A stretch of 64,000 bases of DNA from JAFDXJ01 sp038257845 (lineage in GTDB: Bacteria > Bacteroidota > Bacteroidia > Chitinophagales > Chitinophagaceae), in contig JBBSQL010000012.1 of the NCBI GenBank assembly GCA_038257845.1, positions 1-64,000 of the forward strand, written 5' to 3'. A model generated the notes under the pieces. That model saw only the letters and a program-made list of their open reading frames with translations, was not told the origin of the DNA and ran no database searches. Both the position numbers and the translations under genes were made by a program. How positions within the stretch are numbered: position 1 is the stretch's first letter; each line of letters starts with the position of its first letter. This document shows positions 6,508-14,619 of the stretch, in pieces.

Positions 6508-8010
6508 ATGAAATTAAAAAACGTTTTATTAATTATTCTTATTAGCAGTGCAACTGCTTTCCTGAGTGTTTGGAGCTATGGTAAATATATCCAGGGCCAG
6601 GATGTAACCGTTCAGCAGGATGGAAAATTACCAGTAAATTATGCGGGCTTTTTTGATAAAAATAATTCGGGCGGCCCGGTAGACTTTACCGCGGCAGCAA
6701 GTTCTGCAACACCGGCGGTGGTGCATATAAAAACACGCACGAAAGAAAGACAGCTTACTCAACAGGAGCAGCAAAGAGGCAATCCATTTTCAGACCTCTT
6801 TGGAGATAATGATCCATTCTCTCAATTTTTTGGTGGCCCGCGTGTAATGCCAGAGCAACGTGCAAGTGGAAGTGGCGTTTTGATCAGCAGCGATGGATAT
6901 ATTATTACTAATAACCACGTAATTGAGGGTGCTGATGAAGTAACAGTTACAACGAATGAGCGTAAAACATATAAAGGAACTGTAGTTGCAAAAGATGTAA
7001 ATACGGATCTTGCTTTGGTAAAAATTGATGATAAAAATTTACCCTTCCTGGTTTTTGGAAATAGTGATGATGTAAAACTCGGGCAATGGGTTTTAGCAAT
7101 TGGTTATCCGCTAACACTGGACGTAACTGTAACTGCAGGAATCGTGAGTGCTAAGTCCCGCTCCATCGGAATTAATAAAGGGAATTCACCCATTGAATCA
7201 TTCATCCAGACTGATGCAGCAGTAAATCCCGGAAACAGTGGTGGCCCATTGGTAAATACAAGCGGAGAATTAATTGGTATCAATTCTGCTATTGCATCAC
7301 CAACCGGAGCTTATGCCGGATATTCTTACGCGATACCTGTGAATATTGTGAAAAAAATTGCCTCTGACCTGATGAAATATGGCGTGGTACAAAGAGCATA
7401 TATTGGTATAGCTTATCCAACTGATAATTTGAGTGACGATCAGAAAAAACAATATGGTATAAAAGACGGTGATGGTATTTTTGTAACAGATGCGCCAGAT
7501 GGCGGTGCTGCACAACAGGCCGGAATTCGTAAAGGTGATTTTGTGACAAAAGTAAATGGCGTTTCAGTGCATAGTGGTCCTGAACTCCAGGAGCAGGTTG
7601 CAAATTATAAACCCGGTGACAAAATTACGATCACTTATACAAGAGATAATAAGGAGAACACTGTTCCACTCACTTTGAAAAATAAAGCTGGTACTTATTC
7701 TGAGGTAAAATCTAATTCTGTCATGGATAATTTGGGTGGAGACCTGGTGAATATTGATAGCAAAACCGCTAAAGAAAATAATTTAAAAGGTGGTGTACAG
7801 GTAAGAAAAATTGGAAATGGTTTATTGCAAAATTCCAGGATCCAGGAAGGCTTTATTATTGTAGCGGCGAATGGACAACCGGTAACTTCTACGGAGGATT
7901 TATCCGCCATTCTTGCTAATGCGCATGGTACAATTAAAATTGATGGTGTTTATCCGGGATATGGTGATACATATACCTATCCTTTGAGAGTAGATAATAA
8001 TGATAATTAG
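6508..8010 (+). CDS. degP: Do-family serine protease (DegP/HtrA)
   Basis: A 500-residue periplasmic protease and chaperone of the HtrA family that degrades misfolded envelope proteins. An N-terminal hydrophobic segment (residues 4-22) serves as signal peptide or anchor. The trypsin-like domain has the complete triad: His137 in NNHVIEG, Asp167 in NTDLALV and Ser244 in GNSGGP. Two PDZ domains follow, near 290-380 and 400-490, which is standard for the Do type. It is transcribed alone, flanked by a bidirectional terminator at 8082-8108. A misfolding-stress role is expected from the family. No sigma-E-like promoter was recognised. Confidence 0.93.
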   Translation: MKLKNVLLIILISSATAFLSVWSYGKYIQGQDVTVQQDGKLPVNYAGFFDKNNSGGPVDFTAAASSATPAVVHIKTRTKERQLTQQEQQRGNPFSDLFGDNDPFSQFFGGPRVMPEQRASGSGVLISSDGYIITNNHVIEGADEVTVTTNERKTYKGTVVAKDVNTDLALVKIDDKNLPFLVFGNSDDVKLGQWVLAIGYPLTLDVTVTAGIVSAKSRSIGINKGNSPIESFIQTDAAVNPGNSGGPLVNTSGELIGINSAIASPTGAYAGYSYAIPVNIVKKIASDLMKYGVVQRAYIGIAYPTDNLSDDQKKQYGIKDGDGIFVTDAPDGGAAQQAGIRKGDFVTKVNGVSVHSGPELQEQVANYKPGDKITITYTRDNKENTVPLTLKNKAGTYSEVKSNSVMDNLGGDLVNIDSKTAKENNLKGGVQVRKIGNGLLQNSRIQEGFIIVAANGQPVTSTEDLSAILANAHGTIKIDGVYPGYGDTYTYPLRVDNNDN

Positions 8011-8052
8011 AAATGGTTTAAAGACGCAACATTTTTTAGAGACACAACATCT

Positions 8053-8080
8053 GTAGAGACACAACATCTTGTGTCTCTGC
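8053..8080. repeat. REP-like palindrome 1
   Basis: GTAGAGACACAA is followed by its near-perfect inverse copy, with one mismatch at the end. A closely related palindrome is at 8127-8154 and a decayed half copy at about 8030-8050. Elements of this GTAGAGAC type are frequent intergenic repeats in Bacteroidota genomes. Confidence 0.7.
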
Positions 8081-8081
8081 A

Positions 8082-8108
8082 AAAAATCCCGCGAATAGCG
8101 GGATTTTT
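8082..8108. terminator. Bidirectional terminator between degP and rhomboid
   Basis: AAAAATCCCGC and GCGGGATTTTT form an 11-bp stem with a GAATA loop, with A and T tracts on the two sides. It can serve both convergent genes. Confidence 0.88.
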
Positions 8109-8126
8109 GTATATTATAAATTGCCT

Positions 8127-8154
8127 GTAGAGACACAATATTTTGTGTATCTAC
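8127..8154. repeat. REP-like palindrome 2
   Basis: GTAGAGACACAA, a TATT loop, then TTGTGTATCTAC: a second member of the repeat family seen at 8053-8080. It lies on the other side of the terminator. Confidence 0.7.
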
Positions 8155-8165
8155 AACACCGACAA

Positions 8166-8798
8166 TTAAAAATAATTCCTGATCTTCTGCATAAAATTTT
8201 CAAATAAATTATAATCTGATAAAACATAACTGGTTACCATAGTGAAAACTACACCATACACTGCGCCCCAAATATGCGCGGAATGATTAATATTTCCACC
8301 TCCTTTTTTATTAAGTAAACCAGAGATAATCAAATAAAGTGGGCCAAAAATAAATCCCGGAATCGCAATGGGAATAAACATAATACCAATGCCTTGTGTG
8401 GGAAATAAAAATATACCCGCAAAAATAACGGCAGATACGGCACCCGAAGCGCCAAGGCTCCGGTAATAGGGATCTTCGCGATGTTGCATGTAAGTGGGTA
8501 TCAGGCTAACTGCTAATGAACTTACATATAAAACAATGTATAAAAAAATGCCTGTTTGCGGGAAAATCTGCTGGAATGCCTGCTCCACATATTGCCCAAA
8601 CATATAAAATGCAAACATGTTGAACAATAAATGCATGAAGTCTGCATGAATCAGTCCGCAGGAAAAAAACCGGTACCATTGATTATTATTTGAAACAGCC
8701 GGCGGATAAAAGATCAGGTCATTCATTAATTTTTGGTTGGAAAATGCCATGAATGAAATGATGGAAGTGATGATGGTGATTATTAAAGTAACAGTCAT
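8166..8798 (-). CDS. Rhomboid family intramembrane serine protease
   Basis: A 210-residue multi-pass membrane protein with the rhomboid signature: HADFMHLLFN at 51-60, GASG with nucleophile Ser118, and HSAHIWG with the general base His175. Six hydrophobic segments can be traced. Rhomboids cut membrane-anchored proteins within the bilayer; the substrate is unknown. Helix-breaking residues and the WxR-type loop (WYRFFSCGLIH) fit the family. The RlmH gene lies 33 bp upstream on the same strand and may be co-transcribed. Confidence 0.92.
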   Translation of the reverse strand: MTVTLIITIITSIISFMAFSNQKLMNDLIFYPPAVSNNNQWYRFFSCGLIHADFMHLLFNMFAFYMFGQYVEQAFQQIFPQTGIFLYIVLYVSSLAVSLIPTYMQHREDPYYRSLGASGAVSAVIFAGIFLFPTQGIGIMFIPIAIPGFIFGPLYLIISGLLNKKGGGNINHSAHIWGAVYGVVFTMVTSYVLSDYNLFENFMQKIRNYF

Positions 8799-8831
8799 GA
8801 ATTGAAGAATTATTTTGGTAAAAATAAAAAT

Positions 8832-9305
8832 TTAAATGTGATGATATTTTTCATTTTTTAAAATGGTACAGGCGCGGTATAATTGTTCAGCTAAAATCAA
8901 TCGTACCAGCATGTGCGGAAAAACTAATTTGGCTAAAGACCAGGTAAAATTCGCTTTTTCCCGAATAGTTTGATCAGCACCATAAGCGCCACCAATGATA
9001 AATACAATTCTTTTGAATGATTCATTTGAGATTTTTAGTATGAAAGCAGATAAATCCACAGAACTGAATTGTTTTCCGCGTTCATCCAGTAAAACGACGT
9101 AATCACCTGGAAGAATTTCCTTCAACAATTTTTTTCCTTCTTCCATCAAAAGGTTTTTTGTGTACAAAGACGAACTGTTTTTTACAGGTGGAATTATTTT
9201 CCATTCGGTGGGAAAATAATGTTGCAGTCTGCCAGTAAACATTTCAACGCCTTCCTTTATATAAGGCTCATCCGGTTTTCCTATGGCAAAAATGATCAGT
9301 TTCAC
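8832..9305 (-). CDS. rlmH: 23S rRNA pseudouridine-1915 N3-methyltransferase
   Basis: A 157-residue SPOUT methyltransferase of the normal RlmH length. It methylates pseudouridine 1915 in helix 69 of 23S rRNA with SAM. The knotted SAM-binding region shows FIIGGAYGAD and the C-terminal family signature runs LVFPHMLVRLILAEQLYRA then KNEKYHH. It probably shares a transcript with the rhomboid gene downstream. No anomalies were seen. Confidence 0.96.
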   Translation of the reverse strand: MKLIIFAIGKPDEPYIKEGVEMFTGRLQHYFPTEWKIIPPVKNSSSLYTKNLLMEEGKKLLKEILPGDYVVLLDERGKQFSSVDLSAFILKISNESFKRIVFIIGGAYGADQTIREKANFTWSLAKLVFPHMLVRLILAEQLYRACTILKNEKYHHI

Positions 9306-9354
9306 AACAACGAAAATAGGCAGTTCATAATAAAATGAACGTCAAATTTTATAC

Positions 9355-9392
9355 ATAAAAAAAAGCGCCCGGTTTCCCGCAACGCTTTTTTA
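9355..9392 (-). terminator. Terminator of the ssb gene
   Basis: AAAAAAGCG and CGCTTTTTT are separated by about 14 bases, with T-tract character on both strands. It lies just after the ssb stop and upstream of rlmH. Confidence 0.55.
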
Positions 9393-9405
9393 AAACCCAC
9401 ATGAT

Positions 9406-9753
9406 TCAATTAGCTTCAATTTTCTTTGTAAGTATCAGGAATTCGGAAGCCTGCACTTCAGATACATAGCGCTTCACGCCTTCCTTATCTGTATAATTCC
9501 GGTGAACGAGTTTTCCTTCCACCATCACTTCAATACCTTTGGTCAGGTATTTTTCTGCAATGCCTGCGGTTTTGCCCCAGGCAATAACATTATGCCACTG
9601 CGTTTCCGTTACTTTTTCGCCTTTTGCATTTTTAAAACTTTCGTTTGTTGCGATGCTCATACGGGCCAGTTTATTACCGCCTTCGAGGTCTTTAATTTCC
9701 GGGGCATTGCCCAGGTTTCCGATCAGTTGTACTTTGTTTTTGAGATTGTTCAT
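9406..9753 (-). CDS. ssb: Single-stranded DNA-binding protein (short paralogue)
   Basis: A 115-residue OB-fold protein with NKVQLIGNLGNAPEI at the start and WHNVIAWGKTAGIAEKYLTKG in the middle, both typical of SSB. It ends right after the OB fold (LILTKKIEAN) and lacks the acidic DDDIPF-type tail through which housekeeping SSB recruits partners. A longer SSB probably exists elsewhere in the genome. Short tail-less SSBs occur widely in Bacteroidota, and some serve in DNA uptake or as accessory copies. It is transcribed alone, divergent from the zinc-ribbon gene. Confidence 0.9.
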   Translation of the reverse strand: MNNLKNKVQLIGNLGNAPEIKDLEGGNKLARMSIATNESFKNAKGEKVTETQWHNVIAWGKTAGIAEKYLTKGIEVMVEGKLVHRNYTDKEGVKRYVSEVQASEFLILTKKIEAN

Positions 9754-9920
9754 GACTTTTTGTTTTTAAAAGTTGATTATTGTTTTTCGATTCCGGTGGC
9801 CTACCGTTAATGAAGCAAAGATGCAACCCGCCAAAACCGGGAGTCGGTTTTTAAACAATTACTTTCGATTATAAATGATTTTAAACGTTTCAAACCGGAT
9901 ATTTTTTGTATTTTGATGCA

Positions 9921-10292
9921 ATGGAAACGCTGGTAAAAAATTGCCTTTCATGTAATAAGCCGGTTCGCGGAAGGGCAGATAAAAAGTTTTGTGATGATTA
10001 TTGCCGCAATGCATACAACAATCAAATGCGCACACAGGAACCGCCGGAAGTCAAAGAAATTATTTTATTACTTAAAAAAAACAGGAAAATTCTGGAAGAC
10101 TTGATGGGAACAGAAGACATGTGCAAACAACCCAAAGATAAATTTATTGCCAAAGGCTTTTTGTTTGATTACCACACACATTTGTATAAAAATAAAAATG
10201 GCAATACCTATTATTTCTGTTTTGAATATGGATTTCTTCCTTTAGAAAATAATTGGTATTTGCTGGTGAAAAGAAAGAAGGAAGTCAAATAA
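9921..10292 (+). CDS. Small zinc-ribbon protein of unknown function
   Basis: A 123-residue protein from the ATG at 9921. The N-terminus has four cysteines in a zinc-ribbon pattern: C8-x2-C11 and C24-x3-C28 (FCDDYC), followed by RNAYNNQ, as in the short DUF2116-like ribbons. A helical middle part and an aromatic C-terminal region (YYFCFEYGFL, WYLLVKRK) follow. No catalytic motif was recognised. An in-frame start five codons earlier is possible. It stands alone between ssb and a lipoprotein gene. Nucleic-acid binding is a guess from the ribbon only. Confidence 0.75.
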   Translation: METLVKNCLSCNKPVRGRADKKFCDDYCRNAYNNQMRTQEPPEVKEIILLLKKNRKILEDLMGTEDMCKQPKDKFIAKGFLFDYHTHLYKNKNGNTYYFCFEYGFLPLENNWYLLVKRKKEVK

Positions 10293-10355
10293 ATTGACCT
10301 GAAAGGATTATGGAATTTAGCCAAATTTTTTCAGGATAAAGAATTCACTGTCTTA

Positions 10356-10376
10356 ATGAAATAAAATTTATTTCAT
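10356..10376. repeat. Perfect 10-bp inverted repeat, possible operator
   Basis: ATGAAATAAA and TTTATTTCAT surround a single A. The repeat sits 64 bp after the zinc-ribbon gene and 125 bp before the lipoprotein ATG. It lacks a T-run, so a regulator site is at least as likely as a terminator. Confidence 0.4.
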
Positions 10377-10500
10377 GTATTCTGATTCAGGTTTTTCGCA
10401 AAAAAATCGAACGTTTTTAAGTATAAAACTTTTTGTTTTATTTATTTCGAACTTCATTAAATGTATGTATCTTTCAGGAATTATTAAAATAAAAATTCAC

Positions 10501-10929
10501 ATGAAAAAATTACCCGTTCTATCAAAAATAAGCTTTCTTATTTTGCCATTTTTTATTATGATTTTCTTTTCTGCATGTGCCACAAAAATGGAATTTAACA
10601 AGTCAACTATTGCACCCGCTGCAGTTGGATATGTCAAAATAAAAAATGACAATAACAAAAATTATACGATCGAATTAAATATAACCCACCTTGCGCCCTC
10701 ATTCCAATTATCTCCGTCAAAAAGTACGTATGTTGTTTGGATGAATACAAAAAACAATGGGCAGAAAAATATTGGCCAGTTGAAGAGCTCCAGTAGAATG
10801 TTTTCAAAAACTTTAAAAGCTTCATTAACCACTGTGACTTCATTTGAACCAACAGGCTTTTTTATTACTGCCGAAAATGATGGCAACATACAATATCCCG
10901 GTACACAAATTGTTCTTTCCACTAAGTAA
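10501..10929 (+). CDS. Putative lipoprotein with RskA C-terminal-like domain
   Basis: The ATG at 10501 gives a 142-residue protein with a hydrophobic signal and lipobox FFSAC (Cys26). The preceding 42 in-frame codons have no protein character and are left out. The mature part (YVKIKNDN...YVVWMN...FEPTGFFITAENDG...YPGTQIVLS) resembles the extracytoplasmic C-terminal domain of RskA-type anti-sigma factors. No membrane helix or sigma-binding domain is present. The comparison is from pattern memory and needs a profile search. It could be a free-standing envelope sensor or structural lipoprotein. Confidence 0.6.
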   Translation: MKKLPVLSKISFLILPFFIMIFFSACATKMEFNKSTIAPAAVGYVKIKNDNNKNYTIELNITHLAPSFQLSPSKSTYVVWMNTKNNGQKNIGQLKSSSRMFSKTLKASLTTVTSFEPTGFFITAENDGNIQYPGTQIVLSTK

Positions 10930-10936
10930 TATTCTG

Positions 10937-10967
10937 TTTGATATATAATTTCGCAGCATTATTTTTG
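10937..10967 (+). promoter_or_regulatory. Promoter of the YceI gene
   Basis: TTTG (10937-10940), a 19-bp spacer and TATTTTTG (10960-10967) match the Bacteroidota consensus exactly. The start of the YceI gene is about 43 bp downstream. Confidence 0.75.
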
Positions 10968-11009
10968 TAAAATGAACTGTAAATTTTATTTTAACTTTAA
11001 ACTTATAGT

Positions 11010-11528
11010 ATGAAAGTATTTTTTTTAATTTCCTTTTTTTCTTTCATTCTTCCAGCTTTTCATTATGCGGATATAACTCCTGTAGATGAAGATGGCGCTG
11101 TTACTTTTACTGTAAAAAATTTGGGTATCAATACCAGCGGGGAACTCAAAGGGCTGAAAGGAAACATTCATTGGGATGAGGCGAATGTTTCTAAATCATC
11201 TATGAATGTTAGCGTGGATGTTTCCTCCATCAACACAGGCATTGATATGCGTGACAGGGATTTGCAGAAAGAAGGGTATTTTAATGCGGAGAAATTCCCC
11301 CAGATTAATTTTAAAAGTTCTTCTATCAATGCATCTTCTGTTTCCGGAACGCTTACCATCAAAGGCGTATCAAAAAATATTAGTTTCCCCTACACCATAA
11401 AAAAATTAAATGACGGGTATTTATTTGAAGGAAACTTTTCCCTCAACCGGAAAGATTATGGTGTTGGTGGAAGTTTCACTACCATCAGCAACCGCGTGGA
11501 TGTGCAATTGCGCGTGAAAGCAAAATAA
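11010..11528 (+). CDS. YceI family periplasmic protein
   Basis: A 172-residue protein with a signal peptide (about residues 1-19) and a complete YceI lipocalin-like barrel. It shows VTFTVKNLGINTSGELKGLKG, then DMRDRDLQKEGYFNAEKFPQINF, the most conserved segment of the family. It ends with NRKDYGVGG and a final VDVQLRVKAK strand. Family members bind long isoprenoid or amphiphilic lipids in the periplasm. The ligand here is unknown. It has its own consensus promoter and no obvious operon partner. Confidence 0.92.
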   Translation: MKVFFLISFFSFILPAFHYADITPVDEDGAVTFTVKNLGINTSGELKGLKGNIHWDEANVSKSSMNVSVDVSSINTGIDMRDRDLQKEGYFNAEKFPQINFKSSSINASSVSGTLTIKGVSKNISFPYTIKKLNDGYLFEGNFSLNRKDYGVGGSFTTISNRVDVQLRVKAK

Positions 11529-11549
11529 GCAGGAATTTATATATGAATA

Positions 11550-11580
11550 TTTGCTGTGCAAAAATGTTCACCTATTTTTG
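11550..11580 (+). promoter_or_regulatory. Promoter of tRNA-Arg
   Basis: TTTG (11550-11553), 19 bp, TATTTTTG (11573-11580). The tRNA begins 29 bp after the -7 element. Same architecture as at the tRNA-Lys array, tRNA-Glu and YceI. Confidence 0.8.
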
Positions 11581-11609
11581 CGCGGCATTATTGTGCCTGG
11601 TTACTGATA

Positions 11610-11681
11610 GGTCTCGTAGTACAATGGATAGTATAAGGGCCTCCGAAGCCCTGGATTCAGGTTCGATTCCTGACGAGATCA
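11610..11681 (+). tRNA. tRNA-Arg (anticodon CCG)
   Basis: A 72-nt cloverleaf: acceptor GGTCTCG with CGAGATC (one G-U), D-stem GTAC/GTAT, anticodon stem AGGGC/GCCCT with loop CTCCGAA, and T-arm TCAGG TTCGATT CCTGA. The discriminator is A, with no encoded CCA. No clear terminator hairpin follows; the convergent MarC gene ends 15 bp away. Confidence 0.94.
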
Positions 11682-11696
11682 CTTTTAATTTCTTGA

Positions 11697-12278
11697 TTAT
11701 TGTTGCCCGAAAGAACCCAGGTTACTACTGAATATTTTTACCGCGATCGCAATTAATATTACCCCAAAAAATTTACGAATAGCCGTTAACCCGGACTTTC
11801 CTAAAACGCGTTCAATCCATTTTAAGGAACGTAAAACAAGATATACAACGATAAGGTTTATAATAATGCCAAGAAATATATTGAGTTCATTATAATTTGC
11901 TTTCAAAGACATGATCGTGGTCAATGTGCCGCTACCTGCAATGATGGGAAATGCAATGGGCACAACACTTCCGCTCTTTGCATCTGCATCCCCTTTAAAT
12001 ATTTCATGACCCAAAACCATTTCCAGGCCCAATAAAAAAATGACGATGGCACCACCTACCGCAAAGGAATGAACATCAAGGCCAAGAATATTTAAAAAAT
12101 CTTCGCCAAACCATAAAAATAACAACATCAATGCGCCGGAAATAAGCGTTGCCTGCAGGGTGCGGATACCGCCCATTTTTTCTTTTAATCCCACAAGTAA
12201 AGGCACGGATCCAACTATATCTATCACTGCAAAAAGCGTGAATGTTACTGTTAGCAAAGAATTCAATGAAAACTCCAT
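11697..12278 (-). CDS. MarC family integral membrane protein
   Basis: A 193-residue protein with six predicted membrane segments and the MarC/UPF0056 pattern: FAVIDIVGSVPLLVGL near the start, the charged loop GHEIFKGDADAKSGSVVPIAFPIIAGSGT in the middle, and a final RKFFGVILIAIAVKI. The molecular function of the family is not established, and the early link to antibiotic resistance in E. coli was not confirmed. Length is normal. It is transcribed toward tRNA-Arg and has no evident operon partner. Confidence 0.9.
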   Translation of the reverse strand: MEFSLNSLLTVTFTLFAVIDIVGSVPLLVGLKEKMGGIRTLQATLISGALMLLFLWFGEDFLNILGLDVHSFAVGGAIVIFLLGLEMVLGHEIFKGDADAKSGSVVPIAFPIIAGSGTLTTIMSLKANYNELNIFLGIIINLIVVYLVLRSLKWIERVLGKSGLTAIRKFFGVILIAIAVKIFSSNLGSFGQQ

Positions 12279-12324
12279 ATTGCAAATCTACTGTATGCGC
12301 AGGAGTTTTTCTATTTAGCTTTTA

Positions 12325-14265
12325 TCAAAATTGCAACCTGATTCCCGCCATACAATTAAATCCCATCGTGTTGAAGCCGCGAACCACTTCATATTGTTGA
12401 TTCGTGATATTATTAAGATCTGCAAAGAGGGATATTTTTTCTTTGATGGAATAATTGACAGATGCCTGTAATGTATAATAACCATTCAATTGAATTGGTG
12501 CGCTTTGATAGACTGGTTCAAATGAATGACTAGCCCATTTTATACCTGCAGAAACGGCTAATTTTTTTGCCGGTTGTATATTTATATAAAAGTTTAAAAC
12601 ATGTTGCGGTCTCCTGTATAAATTAAAATATGAAGTATCTTTTCCTGTAAAATCTGAATTGGTTTTTATTTTTCCATCAATAAAAGTATAATTGGCAGAA
12701 AGGCTTAAATTTTTTGTGATTGATTGTTTGAATTCTGCTTCAAAGCCTTTACCATCCTGTGTTCCACCATTTAAATATTGACCTGCATAGGTAACGGGAT
12801 CTGTAAAAAATACAATAATGTTTTGTATTTCCCTGGTAAAAACTGTTAGCCTGGCAGTTGTTTTTATATTTATAAATTGAATGCCGGCTTCTGCATTTTG
12901 CGTTTGTTCCGGCTTTAGGTTTTTATTTCCATACTCACCATAAAGTTGGTATAAAGAAGGCACATGGTATGCCGATGCAATATTGACAAATAATTTCCAA
13001 TGCGCATCAAAATCATACGATGGATTAAAACTATATGTGGCATTATAACCATAAATAGAATGGTGATTTATTCGCCCGCCAGCTTCTAAAGTTACGCGTG
13101 GAATTGTTTTGACAATTAATGAAGCGTAAACACTTTCCTGGGATGTTTTTGCGCTGTCTCCCAGGCCTGTTTCATAAGTTCCGAAATCACTGATGGAGAG
13201 ATAATGTTGTTTCGTAAAATTATAACGGTAATCAAAACCTGCCACGAGATTTATATTATTTGCAAGGAAAAAATTTCCATATAATTCTGCAAAGTGCGAA
13301 TAGCCTTTATAATCTGCATCCTGGTATTTAATGAAAGATGGAATATCTGTGGAATCGTCTGTATAAGCGCGTTCCACTTTATTCAAACCATAATGGAAAC
13401 GCAGGCTGTTCCGATTAATTATATATTTCAATTCAACACCAGCCTGTAAATTTTTATTATGTAATGTATAGTCTTTGTCATCCTGGAATGCACTTCCATC
13501 TATATCTGCTTTATAAAAATTATACAATGAAAAAATGCGTAAAGAGAATTTTTTATTCCAGTCTTTTCCCATTGAAGCAATAAAACTGTTTTGTGAAAAT
13601 CCATCACGTTCATAATTATTTTTGCCGGTTGAATCGCTGGCAGATGAAAAACCATCACTGTGCAAAAATGAATAGCCGGCTGAATAGTTCCAGTTATGAA
13701 TATTTCCCTGCAAGCCCGCGGCTGCATTGACTGTTCCGTAAGTTCCACCACTCAATGAACCATAGCCAGTAACTTTATTGAGGTTTGCTTTTTTGGTAAT
13801 AAAATTAATAACACCTGCCACTGCATCACTGCCATACAAAGTGGATTGTGCGCCTTTTAAAATTTCAATTCTTTCAATATTATTGGTATTAAAATAATTG
13901 ATATCAAATTCACTACTGATTCCCGATGGATCATACAACGGAATTCCATCAAGAAGAATCAACGTATTTCCGGAAGATGCACCACGCATATAAATAGCTT
14001 GGTTGGTGCCCGGTGCATTGGTACTACCATTAACGATAATTCCTGTTTGCCTGTCTAAAATTTGCCCAATTGTTTGACTACTGTTTTTCCAAAGTTCTTC
14101 CTGTGTGATTACGGTAACGACCTTGCCGGTTTCGTGTTGCTTCTGCTCAAATTTATTGGCAGTTACAATTACTTCATCCAGCGTTTTTGAAGTAGTGTCT
14201 TGTTGTGCTGTTGCCTTTATTGTGAAAAGGGTAAACAGGATTAGCAGATTTTTTTTGTTGTTCAT
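12325..14265 (-). CDS. btuB: TonB-dependent receptor, probable cobalamin receptor (BtuB type)
   Basis: A 646-residue outer-membrane receptor. It has a signal peptide (1-20), a TonB-box-like LDEVIVTAN near residue 29, and a plug domain (about 45-160) with GQILDRQTGIIV, MRGASSGNTLILLDGIP and VAGVINFITKK. A 22-strand barrel ends in GIRLQF with the terminal aromatic. The 646-residue size fits a BtuB-like receptor rather than the about 1000-residue SusC type. The cobalamin riboswitch in its leader identifies the likely ligand as vitamin B12 or a corrinoid. No btuCDF genes are adjacent, so import across the inner membrane must be encoded elsewhere. Confidence 0.9.
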   Translation of the reverse strand: MNNKKNLLILFTLFTIKATAQQDTTSKTLDEVIVTANKFEQKQHETGKVVTVITQEELWKNSSQTIGQILDRQTGIIVNGSTNAPGTNQAIYMRGASSGNTLILLDGIPLYDPSGISSEFDINYFNTNNIERIEILKGAQSTLYGSDAVAGVINFITKKANLNKVTGYGSLSGGTYGTVNAAAGLQGNIHNWNYSAGYSFLHSDGFSSASDSTGKNNYERDGFSQNSFIASMGKDWNKKFSLRIFSLYNFYKADIDGSAFQDDKDYTLHNKNLQAGVELKYIINRNSLRFHYGLNKVERAYTDDSTDIPSFIKYQDADYKGYSHFAELYGNFFLANNINLVAGFDYRYNFTKQHYLSISDFGTYETGLGDSAKTSQESVYASLIVKTIPRVTLEAGGRINHHSIYGYNATYSFNPSYDFDAHWKLFVNIASAYHVPSLYQLYGEYGNKNLKPEQTQNAEAGIQFINIKTTARLTVFTREIQNIIVFFTDPVTYAGQYLNGGTQDGKGFEAEFKQSITKNLSLSANYTFIDGKIKTNSDFTGKDTSYFNLYRRPQHVLNFYINIQPAKKLAVSAGIKWASHSFEPVYQSAPIQLNGYYTLQASVNYSIKEKISLFADLNNITNQQYEVVRGFNTMGFNCMAGIRLQF

Positions 14266-14407
14266 CTTTCGTTGTTTTAAATAATTTCGAATGATGAACT
14301 TTCGATAACTGAAATAAGTAGAAATGAAAACTTCCGTGCAGGTTTTAAAGCAAAGATTTTTTCATCTCCGGCTTTTCACCCGAAAGCTCAGCGATTAATT
14401 GGTAGTA

Positions 14408-14580
14408 CTGGCAGGTCTTCTGGCTCGCGTTCTTTGCACCTTCCCATCCAGGAACTTTATGGACAGTGGTTTTTAGACAAATACCTTTTTTGAAAAAGGC
14501 CGCTTTACAGCTACGGGGATAGCGCCGGAATTAACCGGACTTCCCTTTTAACCCCTTTATCGGGGACCAAAACTTTGGCA
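14408..14580 (-). ncRNA. Cobalamin (B12) riboswitch
   Basis: Read on the minus strand, the leader has the hallmark blocks of the family. The conserved 3' end GAGCCAGAAGACCTGCC is the complement of 14410-14426, GGGAAGGTGC lies before it, and a B12-box-like ACCACTG is the complement of 14464-14470. A GGGAAGTCCGG arm lies near the 5' side. About 140 nt separate it from the receptor ATG. B12 binding is expected to shut off receptor synthesis. The expression platform was not resolved. Boundaries are approximate. Confidence 0.92.
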
Positions 14581-14619
14581 AAAATAAGCGTGCAAATTGA
14601 AAGTTGAAATTTAATTTTT

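Noticed and set aside
7289..7603. Antisense ORFs inside degP and other long genes
   Set aside because: They have no family pattern and are opposite to strongly conserved coding sequence, so they are shadows.
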